A DNA stretch of 64,000 nt, taken from positions 43,966,312-44,030,311 of the forward strand of contig CM068587.1 of NCBI GenBank assembly GCA_035048485.1, read 5' to 3'. Positions 35,397-44,910 of this stretch are shown in pieces; position 1 is the first letter of the stretch; every line of letters starts with the position of its first letter. A program made the position numbers and the translations under genes. The notes below the pieces were generated by a model. The model ran no database searches and had not been told where the DNA came from. It saw only the letters and a program-made list of their open reading frames with translations. The DNA comes from Pteria penguin (taxonomy: Eukaryota > Mollusca > Bivalvia > Pterioida > Pteriidae).

Positions 35397-35679
35397 CTAA
35401 AGAAAGAGATGCAACGAACGAAATTATATGAATTTCATGTTATTAGTAATAGGGTAAGAGGGGGTGCTTTTGAAAAATTTGCGGTGCTTCGACGTTGTTC
35501 TATATTTAGATTTATGTTCCTATGAAGTCACGTGACAATTACAAATATGTATGGAACGCAATTCGAAATATGTGTTCAATTAACAAATAATAAGTCATGT
35601 AAAGATAATAGCTAAAATAAGACAATGTGGGACAGGAAATAAAATATTCAATCTTATTAGGAAAAAGACGAAATCGGCC

Positions 35680-36093
35680 TTAATTGTGCTGCGTACTTTT
35701 TTGTCTGAGGGCCTCTGCTTGCTCCATTCTATCCGTTCTATCTATTATCTCCCGGTTTGTTTTCATTTCATGTATCGCGATTTCGTCATCTAACTGTGCG
35801 ACTTTATTTTGACATGCTTTGGGAGTCAGTTCCATGAATTTAAACGCCGTGTCTTCCTTCACTTTAAAACACTTATCCATGGTATCTTCGTCCATCTCGA
35901 CATTATTATTCCAGTGGATAACGAATCCAGAAGGTATAGTAGATTGCGCGATACATGTGTTCATAAATTGATCATGAGATAAATACCTTGCCCTTTTCTC
36001 TTTCTTGCGTCTTAGAACGATACCAATATCCAATTTTTCATAGGAGTTATCATTAATCAAACATCTTGATTGTCCTCCGAAGGGAAGTGTCAT
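35680..36093 (-). CDS. Hypothetical 137-residue protein, charged and helical
   Basis: A single open frame from an ATG at 36,093 to a stop at 35,680. The first 30 residues are basic (VLRRKKEKRARYLSHDQF). The middle is hydrophilic (HWNNNVEMDEDTMDKCFKVK). The last 50 are rich in E, K, Q and R with a heptad-like spacing (KVAQLDDEIAIHEMKTNREI), suggesting a coiled coil. Loosely similar small ORFs with a basic start and a helical end precede the RT in some PLE-type elements, so it may be an N-terminal piece of one, but I cannot confirm that. Its first codons overlap the R3 repeat, which argues for a transposon origin. No promoter or splice signal decides whether it is expressed. Confidence 0.4.
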   Translation of the reverse strand: MTLPFGGQSRCLINDNSYEKLDIGIVLRRKKEKRARYLSHDQFMNTCIAQSTIPSGFVIHWNNNVEMDEDTMDKCFKVKEDTAFKFMELTPKACQNKVAQLDDEIAIHEMKTNREIIDRTDRMEQAEALRQKSTQHN

Positions 36094-36345
36094 AAAACAA
36101 AGAACATTGACTCAATATTCACAATTTTTCGGTTTCCTGACCTTCTTCTAGTGAATTTTATTGGTATTTGTGGCTTAAGTTATGTAATATCCATCATATT
36201 TCATAACCGATATTTGAAACCTTCTTCTAGTGAATTGTATTGGTATTGGTGGCTTATGTTATGTAATATCCATCATGTTTCATAACCGATATATGAAATA
36301 TGATGGATATTACATAACCGAAATATTGTGCATACTGAGTTAATT
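36066..36345 (+). repeat. Dispersed repeat family R3, copy 2, with internal duplication and hairpin
   Basis: The R3 consensus begins at CCTCCGAAGGGAAGTGTCAT (36,075). An ~80-bp part is duplicated in tandem (from CCTTCTTCTAGTGAATT at about 36,141 and 36,219). The last part is then inverted: 27-nt arms at 36,258-36,284 and 36,292-36,318 with one mismatch and a 7-nt loop ACCGATA. Confidence 0.8.
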
Positions 36346-36529
36346 GTTCTGTGTTATATTACAATCGCTGCATCCACTTTGCATGTAAAACATGTTATAT
36401 CATACCCATACGCTTATTCAGTTGGTTTTGATAAAGGAAAAATGCCAAAAGACAGACCATTGACATCAGAAAACAAGAGTATCAGTAAAACTGATGTATG
36501 CTCCCCGAATCGCAGTTATGATGTTGGAA

Positions 36530-37120
36530 GTTGACCCTGTGTGACATTTGTCCAAAAGCACTTAACCTAACATTTTTAGTGAAGTATGATAAAATAATGA
36601 TGATGAAAGGTATAAGAGATATAAGTACTTCATCGCATTTTAAGTCATAATTGACTTTGACCTTTCAGAAATGACCTTAGTCCAAAAGTCCTTAGCCTAA
36701 ATAATATTTTGGTGAAGTATGATCAAATTCTGATAAAAGATGTAGCAGATCTGCATGCTGCATAGTATTTTAAGTCATAATTAATAAGTGACCCTGATCT
36801 TTCAGGAATAACCTTGAGTTACCTTTGTCCAAAAACCCTTAACTTAAATAATATTTTGGTTACGTATGATGAAACTGTGATAAAGGCGTAGGAGATATAC
36901 GTACTTCATGATATTTTAAGTCATAGTTAATAAGTGATCTTGACCTTTCGGAAATGATCTTGAGTGGACTTTGTCCCAAAGCCCTTAATCTATATAGTAT
37001 TTTGGTAAAGTATGATCAAATTCTGATGAAAAGCTTAAAAGATATAAGGTCGGACGGACGGGCAGACGCACGGATACGACAGCAACTACATGCTCCCCCG
37101 AAATACTTTCGGGGGAGCGC
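36530..37120 (+). repeat. Diverged tandem repeat (~125-150 bp unit) ending in a GC hairpin
   Basis: Four imperfect units each hold TTTAAGTCATA(A/G)TT, a TGACCTTTC(A/G)G box, TGTCC(A/C)AAAGCCCTTA and AATATTTTGGT-AAGTATGAT. They are followed by CGGACGGACGGGCAGACG and a terminal hairpin. This arrangement is a known type of molluscan dispersed repeat in my experience; no coding sequence. Confidence 0.75.
37092..37118. other. Perfect 12-bp-arm hairpin GCTCCCCCGAAA / TTTCGGGGGAGC
   Basis: Two perfect 12-nt arms separated by TAC at the right end of the tandem repeat. Such a GC-rich hairpin followed by an A-rich stretch resembles the 3' end of a transposable element. I cannot show transcription. Confidence 0.8.
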
Positions 37121-37369
37121 AAAATCAACAAATACATGTAAGTTTCATTTACAATCTTGGTGAAGATTTAACAAGTACGTTTTCACAACCGCAATCGAAT
37201 ATCTTAGAAGCGTTGAATAGACATGTACGTCATATATCATAATGAAGAAAGTTTAACTCCGTCAGTAATGGAAAGACAGTCTATGAAAAACTTGTTTTAA
37301 ACATAATGTCAATGGAAGTTAACACTCCTCAATAATGTAATCGCCAATGATATCCGGAAGTGCACACAT

Positions 37370-37460
37370 GCATATATGCATACATGTACATACATGCATG
37401 TGCACATATATACATACTTACATACGTACGTACATACATACATATTTACGAACATACATA
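37370..37460. repeat. Imperfect (CATA)n microsatellite
   Basis: Repeated ACATACAT, ATACATGTACATACATGC and CATACGTACGTACATACA words, interrupted. Confidence 0.8.
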
Positions 37461-37599
37461 CAAGCATACGTGGGTACCGACAGAAAGAAAACAGAAAACA
37501 GAAATAGGAGATAGATATATTGGATGATGGTATGAAGTTTATACAAGAAGCATCTAAAATTAACGTTATTTTATAACAATCAAAACCTCGGGAAAAAGA

Positions 37600-37792
37600 G
37601 TTCTTCTCGTATATTATAATCAAAGTTTTTATTACAATTCAGGTTAGCTATCAAATTGTAATAACTTTTTTGCATTTAAACCAGAATTGTAAAAATTTAT
37701 AACAATAAGGTTTTTAATACTTTATTTAAAAATGTAACAACAATTTAAACCTCTGAAAATGTAATCTTTCTCATCTTAACTTGTTTTTATTT

Positions 37793-37846
<54 letters not shown>

Positions 37847-38140
37847 GATTCAGGCCTTCATCAGAATTTAGGTTGGCTACCCAATTATAATAACTTTTTC
37901 GCATTTAAACCAGTTTCAAATAATTTATTTGAATTCTTGCTTAGAATTCAAGTACTGTTTAAAATTTCTGGCCCAATTTCTATAATATCTGTAGCGTTCA
38001 TAACTGTGAAAACCTCAGGAAACAGAGTTCTTCTCGTTTTGATTTGTTTTATTAAAATTCAAGTTTTTATTACAATTCAGGTTGACTACCAAACTGTGAT
38101 AACTTGTTTGCATTGCAACCACAATTGTAATAAATTATTT
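37600..38140 (+). repeat. Three spaced copies of an ~60-100 bp unit with a T54 run
   Basis: ATTACAATTCAGGTTAGCTA plus AATTGTAATAACTTTTTTGC (37,632), a similar AATTTAGGTTGGCTACC plus ATAATAACTTTTTCGC (37,867) and TTACAATTCAGGTTGACTAC plus GTGATAACTTGTTTGC (38,070) are diverged copies about 200 bp apart. An uninterrupted run of about 54 T lies at 37,791-37,844. No gene. Confidence 0.65.
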
Positions 38141-38482
38141 TTTATTACAATTCAAGTTGCAACATAGCCATCATTAAATTTCGACATCTTTTACACAGTA
38201 AAACATTAAAAAACAAGTACTACTTCAAAGTTGATGGTAAAAGGGGGTTAACCTAAATGACATCTTCAGATAGCGCGGACGCGATCTCGTACACGTACTA
38301 GAACGTGTTCTTTACAATGAAAAGTCAAGGGGTCGTATCAAAAGGTTATGATTCTTGGTAATGCATCTCGTATACATTAGTATGTTTCCATATTCAATGG
38401 AAAAATAATGACGACAAAGAATGTGCACATCTATTTCATGATGTTAGTAGTTCAAAAATATTTTCTGGTTAAAATTTACATC
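38141..38482. other. No gene recognised
   Basis: AT-rich flank of the Harbinger-like relic; no terminal inverted repeat partner was identified by eye. Confidence 0.4.
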
Positions 38483-39110
38483 CTAGTTGATCCATTTATA
38501 TTTATGTAAAATCATTTGGTGTCTCCTGTAAGGCAGCCCATATACCGATAGTTTGACGTTTATTGTGGATATCGCCAAAAGAGTACCAATTGCTCGATAC
38601 AGTTTTATTTCCCTTATAACATGTTCAACTTTCACTCTATGTTTATTTATTTTTCTGTTGAACTTTCGACACTGTCTTTGTTCTCGTACAGGTCTTCTGT
38701 TGATTTCTGCATGAGTATATGTTGTTACAAGGGATTCTCTGTTAGGGAAAAGTTTGTCTCCCAGGATAACAGAACAATTTGGGAATGGAAGGGGCTGATT
38801 AGGACCGACAGCTGGCAGAAAACGGAACAGTTGACGGGTTGTGTTAGAATTGTCAATTATAAGAATTGTGTGGACACAGTGATAATGTCTGTGTCCACTG
38901 TAGTAGAGGGTCTGTGGCTCGCTTTGGGGGTCGGTATAAATGGTGAGATGTTCCATCTATTGCTGCTACGGCATCCGGATGTTCCTCCCAAACGCCTCTC
39001 ATTAGTTTTCGGAAGACAATGGTATACTGTTAAAATATTTCAGATGATATGGTTGCCGGGGAAACATCAAAAAGTAATGATAAAACTGAGTAGCAAAGGC
39101 ACGAGCAAAG
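38483..39110 (-). pseudogene. PIF/Harbinger-like (DDE_4-type) transposase relic
   Basis: The minus strand encodes the end of a DDE transposase across one frameshift. First, near 38,960-39,000, comes HPDAVAAIDGTSHHLYRP with the first catalytic Asp. Then, in the frame of 38,483-38,956, follow YYSGHRHYHCVHTILIID, VILGDKLFPNRESLVTTYTH (second Asp), a basic stretch with RRPVREQRQCRKFNRKINKH, and VEHVIREIKLYRAIGTL with the third acidic residue (Glu). The block order and the IDGT and GDK(I/L)(Y/F)PN motifs are those of the Harbinger/ISL2EU-type DDE_4 family. The N-terminal DNA-binding part is not visible and the frame is broken, so it is a fossil. A 165-codon plus-strand frame over the same bases is only its complement. 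Confidence 0.75.
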
Positions 39111-39214
39111 TCAGATGAGGAAAAGCATAACTCTTGTTCTGGGAGATAATACATGGGTTTGCCGCCTTACAATGCACCGATTGATTAAATTTTGAGTAAT
39201 TTCTAAAAGAGTTA

Positions 39215-39390
39215 GTTGGTTGGTTGGTTGGTGTTTTACGTCGCTTTCAACAATTTTTTAGTTATATCGCGACATCGAAGCAGGAAGTAACCAACCTCTT
39301 AAACACAATGGCACAACCCCGGAATCGAACCCGGATCGTCAGCGCCTCAAGCCAAGCGTTTAAAATTTCTGAAATTCTGAGATTCAGGCG
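39215..39390 (-). repeat. tRNA-derived SINE
   Basis: Minus strand: GGCTTGAGGCGCTGACGATC, then a B box GGGTTCGATTCCGGGG, a short body, and GCGACGTAAAACACCAACC with an (AACC)n tail at 39,215-39,232. The GACGTAAAACA-type end and the four-base tail match the SINE family seen at 15,170 and 42,580. Confidence 0.65.
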
Positions 39391-40377
39391 TTTCTTATGT
39401 GGCCTTGAAGAATTGATAAGGATGCCGCGCAAAAAGACAAAAGACATCTCGCCCTAGCCAAAAATGTCCTAGTCCACTGAAAAGTTGATGACGAAAATTG
39501 CACAAAGAATCCGGAAGCGTATGGAATATGACACCAATGATGTGCGTAAGCAAACGCGACAAGTCGTCATCACATGGTAGAGGCACAGAAATAGCGTTCA
39601 AAATGCTGCTGATAACTCCACATTCATATCTAGAATAAAGAAATTAATAACCAAACCAAATGAACGAATCGATCAATTTCAAGATATATTAAGGAAAGAA
39701 AATTGATTGAAATTAGTAGGTGAAAAATCAAAACAGTGTAGTGGCTACATAAAAAGGGTGCTTACCAAGACATCCGCAGGATATATAAACACGTGATTCG
39801 CAAAGTTTTTAGTCGAGCCTGTTGTGGCGATAACGTGACATGGCACAAATCCTAACCCCATTTAGAACCACGGTGCAAGACATATAGGAAAGGTAGGTTG
39901 GAGTTTAGTAGTCTAAACCAAAATACTTATTCTGATGGCATGATTAACTGTAAGGGGCCAACCTCTTTCCCCGAAAAAGAATATGGTGGCATATTTCTGC
40001 CATCTATTTATCAGACATTTATTTCCACATATTCAACGATGAGAAGGTCACATGACGGTGTTCTTGAGTAGACTCATTTCACGGGGCTTTGTTCTTTGTT
40101 CATCTGCTGTGTTGGATAATTATGCAGATATGTTCTAGATTTTTAGAAGAACTACATCTATCTGTAATTCTGTTTACGAATTTGGATTTATGCAGCCGAA
40201 TTGGTTCTTTTGTATATAGCACTGTACATAATATGCCTCATCGCTTTGGGCGCTGTTTTTCATATCGCAAGTAGTACTCATATGCACAATACGAGAGCAC
40301 ACCTTTGGTGAAACCGATTTCCTAAAGGAATCGGGATATTCAAACCGACAAGAAAATCTTTATTTCGGACTTTGATA
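39391..40377. other. No gene recognised; possible LINE 5' region
   Basis: Short frames on both strands (39,395-39,601 minus; 40,089-40,274 plus) have no recognisable domain. The stretch directly precedes the LINE ORF1 relic and may include its 5' UTR. Confidence 0.4.
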
Positions 40378-40944
40378 TTACTACTACCATAGGAAACATC
40401 ATTGATGTGAAATGTGTGCAAGGAGATTTGTGGCGAATATACGTAAATTCAAGAGAGAGTAGGCACCTATTTATATGAAATGGGTTTAACTTAGGAAACG
40501 AAACTTCTGGGTTTTGAAACCAACCCGTTTTCAGCTAGCAATGAAAAATCCAATGAGGAGTTATAAGAGCGACCATAAAAGGAGTTCCTTTATCAGTGGA
40601 TGACGACTGTATCAAGCGTATGTTGGAACTTGCTAGTGATTTAAAATAGGAAAAGATCCGTAATCCTGATACAAGGAAAATGATGGAAACAATCGCTTTG
40701 TTTATATGGAGCCTTTAGAAGAAGGAAGATCTTTACCCAAAGCGAGTATGTGCGCAAGTGTTAGGTGTATAGTATAACATAAAGGGAAACCTTCCCGGAA
40801 AAGGAAAACATTATGCACTACCTGTTCGGCAGAAGATCATACCCTTTTCCAGCGTGAGATTGAGTAATGTTGTAAAGTTTGCAAAGAGCCTGGACATAAT
40901 CCAGGATCCGAAAAAATGTAAATATTACGAATCAAAACAGAAGG
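40378..40944 (+). pseudogene. LINE ORF1 (gag-like) relic with zinc knuckles
   Basis: Frame-shifted pieces read IGNIIDVKCVQGDLWRIYVN, GFNLGNETSGF, ATIKGVPLSVDDDCIKRMLE, RFVYMEPLEEGRSLPKAS-like and then two CCHC knuckles. CTTCSAEDHTLFQ lies at 40,814-40,858 (the last Cys is Arg here) and CKVCKEPGHNPGSEK at 40,867-40,919. This layout (RRM-like nucleic-acid-binding part with the VPL-S-DD block, then knuckles) is that of gag-like ORF1 proteins of invertebrate retroelements, which coat the element RNA. Several stops and indels make it inactive. It runs directly into the NADAR domain below, with one or two indels at the join, so both were probably one protein. Confidence 0.65.
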
Positions 40945-41440
40945 ATATTGTGGCTTTCGGTGGCAAAGAAGAAGTTCTTTCGAATTTTTATCCTTGTAAA
41001 ATAAATCTGTTCGGCCAAAATAATGCGTCTAGTGAGCACATTTATCAACACACAAAGACTGTCAGATCAGAAGACAGTGCGAGCAACATCCATCCGAGAA
41101 AAGCGAACGACTCTAGACGCAAAGCGCATCGAGGACCAAGTCATGACATCAGATCAATGGTTAGATACTAGAGAGGATGAAGGAAATCATAAATGCCAAA
41201 CTTTCACAAGTCAAAGAATTTAAAGAAAAAACCATGTCTTTTGGGGGAAATATACAGTATACGTAGAAGCTACATATGACGACTTTTGTGGTTCAGGGCT
41301 AGACCACGTCGGTACGACAAAAAACAGGGAACAGTGGCCTGGTAGGAACGAACTTGTGTGGATTATATCATCGCTGGCGAGGAGCATTCGCGGCGTACAT
41401 GCAGGGTCAAACTGCCGCAGAAACACAGAAAAATAGCTGA
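40945..41440 (+). pseudogene. NADAR (YbiA-like) domain, broken, fused to the gag-like ORF1
   Basis: Translated pieces follow the NADAR fold in order: DIVAFGGKEEVLSNFYPCK and SSEHIYQHTKTVR with the conserved Glu (40,945-41,070). In the next frame come TTLDAKRIEDQVMTSDQWLD (41,110-41,170), then after further shifts FVEATYDDF-like, GSGLDHVGTTK, QWPGRNEL and IISSLARSIRG (to about 41,400). NADAR proteins act on ADP-ribose- or NAD-derived and riboflavin-pathway substrates as N-glycosidases. What such a domain does in a transposon is not known to me. The usual WG before SGL is CG here and the G of NELG is V. At least three frameshifts make it a relic. Confidence 0.7.
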
Positions 41441-41639
41441 CTAAAGTGAATCTCAGGCATCTGAACTGTGACATGTCAAGATTATTAGTATAAGGTATTA
41501 TGATATTTACATGCAATAATTAGAATTTCCTGTCTGTTTGATAAATTTTAATTTACTTTTTTTCCGTAAATGGAGTTTTTAAGCATATTATTATACTGTC
41601 GGGGATTAAATTCCACAGAAAAAAAAGAATAAAATTATA

Positions 41640-41990
41640 CACGTTTGAATGATGCTAACATACATATAAATTTTCTTCAGGAAATTCTTTATATAAATTC
41701 AAACAAAGTAAATATAATTCAAGGTGGTTTGGCAATTCTGTACATTGTTATTCTGAATCACTATTTAGTAGGTGAGTTCCTATTCTTTTTAGGAAAAATC
41801 TGCCTGTTGAAAATTTAAATATTTACAGGTCACAGGATGGTAAAAGATTACTTGTTAACATAAAGTTGAAGATCAAATTATTGCTCTAGTAAATATCTAT
41901 GCTCGAAATAATATAATGTCAGTACAAACATCAGATAATTTTTGAAATTTTTTATTAAATCTGATTTTACTTTTGTTCAATACCAAAGTG
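41640..41990 (+). pseudogene. LINE ORF2 endonuclease (APE-type) fragment
   Basis: Pieces read NDANIHINFLQEILYINSNK, IIQGGLAILYI (the GVAILF-like strand), then VENLNIYRSQDGKRLLVNIK and, after a one-base shift, VEDQIIALVNIYARNN. The DG-R---V-I followed by L-NIYAPN pattern is the core of APE-type endonucleases of non-LTR retrotransposons. It lies 200 bp downstream of the NADAR piece on the same strand, as ORF2 should. It is too damaged to act. Confidence 0.65.
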
Positions 41991-42112
41991 GGTGGAGCTA
42001 CAGTGTATACGGATGTGGACACAAGAAGTCCTTGTGACCATCACACACAAACTGAACAGTATGAAACAAAACTTTCTGGTAATTTTTGAGATACAACACA
42101 ACAATTTAAATG

Positions 42113-42300
42113 ACTTAAGGTTGTATACCTTGTAATTCGGTATAATTTCAAAATTAAATCATGTAAAACAAAATCTGTATTTTTCTCATATGGCAGAAGT
42201 TATAAAATTTGCATTAATAACATTTTTGGTGCTTCAAACCCTCGGATATATTAAAATAAAAAGAAAGTATTTCGTAAATAAATCAAGATCTAGCTCGTGC
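42113..42300 (+). repeat. Dispersed repeat family R2, copy 2
   Basis: Matches 27,530-27,700 in order: TTGTATACC, TTCGGTATAA, TATTTTTCTCATATGGC, GCTTCAAACCCTCGGATAT and TTAAAATAAAAAGAAAG. Confidence 0.7.
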
Positions 42301-42579
42301 ATATTTATACCAGGGCGAAGTACGTTACTATATTGAACAGATATTTTCGAGTCACTATCACTGTCAAAGAGCTACAGTGTTCATTTATGAGAACATCAGG
42401 CTCTGTACTGACGGGACTTTCGGAAAAAATAAAGTTTTGCAGAGCCTCAGCTAAAAAAAGTTTAGTCAAGGAAAAGCCATGCTGAATATGAGTCTGAATA
42501 AGGAAAACGAAAATTGCCGCAAACATTTAAGATCGTATTGTATTATTTTTCTGTTTAATTAATCGTCTTATCTATTTAT

Positions 42580-42820
42580 GAAGCCGGTGTGACCTAGCGG
42601 ATAAGGTGCTCGGCTCATGATCGAGAGGTTTCGGGCTCGACTACCGCCCTGGGCACACCGGTATTTTGTCTTTCGGATGAGACAGTAAAAACCGAGGTTC
42701 CGTGTCACGGTAGGCGTTTCACGTAAAAGATCCCTCACTTCGGGTGGGTCTGTTGCAAAGGTCTAAATTTGTATGCAATGCAGGGAGATGCCGTCACCAT
42801 ATACGTGAAAAAATCGTGGA
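42580..42820 (+). repeat. tRNA-derived SINE with perfect 11-bp target-site duplication
   Basis: The head GTGTGACCTAGCGGATAAGG (A box) and GGTTTCGGGCTCGACTACC (B-box region) is followed by a central domain containing ACCGAGGTTCCGTGTCACGG, CACGTAAAAGATCCCTCAC, GGTCTAAATTTG and ATGCCGTCACCATATACGTG. TATCTATTTAT occurs directly on both sides (42,569-42,579 and 42,821-42,831), which fixes the ends. The central domain is that of a widespread molluscan SINE type; I do not name the superfamily because I cannot compare consensus sequences. Confidence 0.85.
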
Positions 42821-44402
42821 TATCTATTTATTGATTAACCATTTATTGATATACCTATTTATTGATGTATCTGTTTGCTGATTTATCTATTGATTTATAT
42901 GTTCATTTATTTCTGTATCTATTACGTTCATAAACATTATAAATATTACTTCTCACACTTAAGTAATAGCCCCGGACAATTTATCATTTACACAAAACGA
43001 GTAATTGGTTTTACCGGTTTCAATTTATCTGGACATTCATTCAACACAAGCCATTGAACTTGAACTTGAAATGGTACACAGGACTTAGAGCGCACATTTG
43101 GCAATGTATCAATATACATTCAGTACTGTGACAATTTTATAACACTAAGAGTTTTTTAAAGAACTTTTTTTGAAAATATCGGATCACCAGGGAGGGGGTG
43201 CATTTTTAAGGCCACCCAGTATATTAATGGGTATCATTTTCCCTTCAAATATAGTCTATGTGAATGGATATCTTTCTAATCTCAAAATATATGAATAATC
43301 GAAATTGGTATGCTTTTTCACTATGGTCAGTATATGAATAGGTATGTTTTTACACTTTGCTCAATGTATAAATGGGTAGGGTGCCAGCTACTCCAGTCGC
43401 ACGTTCGTACCCAAAATAATTTCAAATTAACCCTCCCCATCCCCTTCCCCGTTACCGTCAACGGTATGATAATTTGTTCGTTCATTTATTGAATTGCACG
43501 AAAATATATGTATATTGTTAAGATATGTAACTTCCATTTGAATAAATTTGATAATAATGTTTGTTTTACAAATCAAGTAGAAGATTATAATGTAAATCAG
43601 TAACAACCATGGTTTATATCCCATCGAGAGCTCCATAAAATGCCACGAAATTCGAACCCGAAATATAAGCATGGCGTCATTCAGCAAAGGACAAGCATTC
43701 TAACCTACTTTGTTAAATTGCAAGAATGATTATTAAACATCTGTTATCGATACCACAAGGAATAAGTGATATGAACTCGATACTTATGATTTAATAAAAA
43801 TAATACTTACAAGAAAGAAAAATCGGCGGAGACGGGGCTTCGTCTGTGTGTCTGTGGATATAAGAAGTATAGAAATTACTCTATTTCGTGGTGTCTTTGA
43901 TATAACTCTCATTTTGATAGTTTTACAAAGAAAACTTACACAACAGAAATATGAGCTATTAAGGTAATCAGTAAAGTATTGCCAAGTAAGGCGGCGAACA
44001 TTCTAACAAAGATATTTGATTCACTATAGGGATTTAAATCTACTGCTTGCGTCCATAACGTTGTAAGGAACCCGTTCTTCCGATGAGACTCTATATGGAT
44101 TACTAAACAAGATGTATATGCATTAACATCATTACAAATAAAAACAGTCACTACTTGCTGCTTTTCATGTAATTTATTAATTTTAAATAGACTGCTGGGA
44201 TAATGCGTCGCTTCGCGAAAAACAGAAATTGCGGACAGAGATTTCTGCAAATTTTTAACTTTTACAAAAATTCCGCTAAACTTTGAACGTCATTTAACGT
44301 CATTTATGACGTTACGCCACAGAATACTCTACGGACCCTTTATGCGTGACGCGGCTCATAGATATTTGAATACTGTGATGAATATAATAAAGATATGATA
44401 TT
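42821..44402. other. No gene recognised; degenerate short tandem repeats
   Basis: TTATTGAT-type simple sequence follows the SINE to about 42,900. About 43,205-43,385 holds loose copies of an ATATGAAT(G/A)GGTAT word. The palindromic AACGTCATTTAACGTCATTTATGACGTT group lies near 44,287. If the LINE endonuclease and RT pieces belong to one element, this stretch is either highly decayed ORF2 or foreign insertion. Confidence 0.4.
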
Positions 44403-44910
44403 ATTATTTTTACATTTTCAGAAAGCTTTTGATTTGTAGAGTGGAATTTATGTTTAAGGTTTTAGAAAAATTTATTTTTGGTTCAAATTTTATTTCATGG
44501 CTTAGAATAATATACGAAAAGCCAATATTTACGTTAAAAGATAATGGATTGTTGTCCAAAAAGATGTAAAATGCACAGAGACATTTGACAAGGGTGTCCC
44601 ATTTCTGCAATAATTTTTCTGTTTGTAATTTAAATACTTGTTCTAAAGATAAGAAAAAACAAGGATATAAAAGGCTTTAATACAAGTGAAATGTCACATG
44701 AAATAAAGATCATTCAACATGCCTATGATTGTACTTTACCAATCGGTGACGAAGAATCGCTATGCGAAGCACTGAACGCTATAAAGGTATTTAGCATCTT
44801 TTCTGGCATGAAACTAAATATTTCAAAGACAGAATGCTTTCATTCTTCTTGGTTCTTTAAGGGTAAATATGAAAATTTGTTTGATATAAAAGTAAACAAC
44901 TCCTGTATAA
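44403..44910 (+). pseudogene. LINE ORF2 reverse transcriptase fragment
   Basis: Across frames: FQKAFD (the D-KAFD motif), VEWNFMFKVLEKF-like, IIYEKPIFTLK-like, a damaged RQGCP block, then MSHEIKIIQHAYDCTLPIGD (44,691-) and FSGMKLNISKTECF. HAYDC stands where the catalytic (F/Y)ADD should be, so the second Asp is lost. The arrangement is that of APE-type non-LTR retrotransposon RTs. The reading stops at NNSCI at 44,910, where a PLE is inserted, and continues as KLLGIYTGHDK at 46,643. Confidence 0.8.

Noticed and set aside
38621..39118. 165-codon plus-strand frame.
   Set aside because: It is the complement of the Harbinger-like transposase relic, which has all three DDE positions on the minus strand.
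44287..44314. CRE-like palindrome AACGTCATTTATGACGTT as a regulatory site.
   Set aside because: Isolated short palindrome in AT-rich DNA with no gene nearby.
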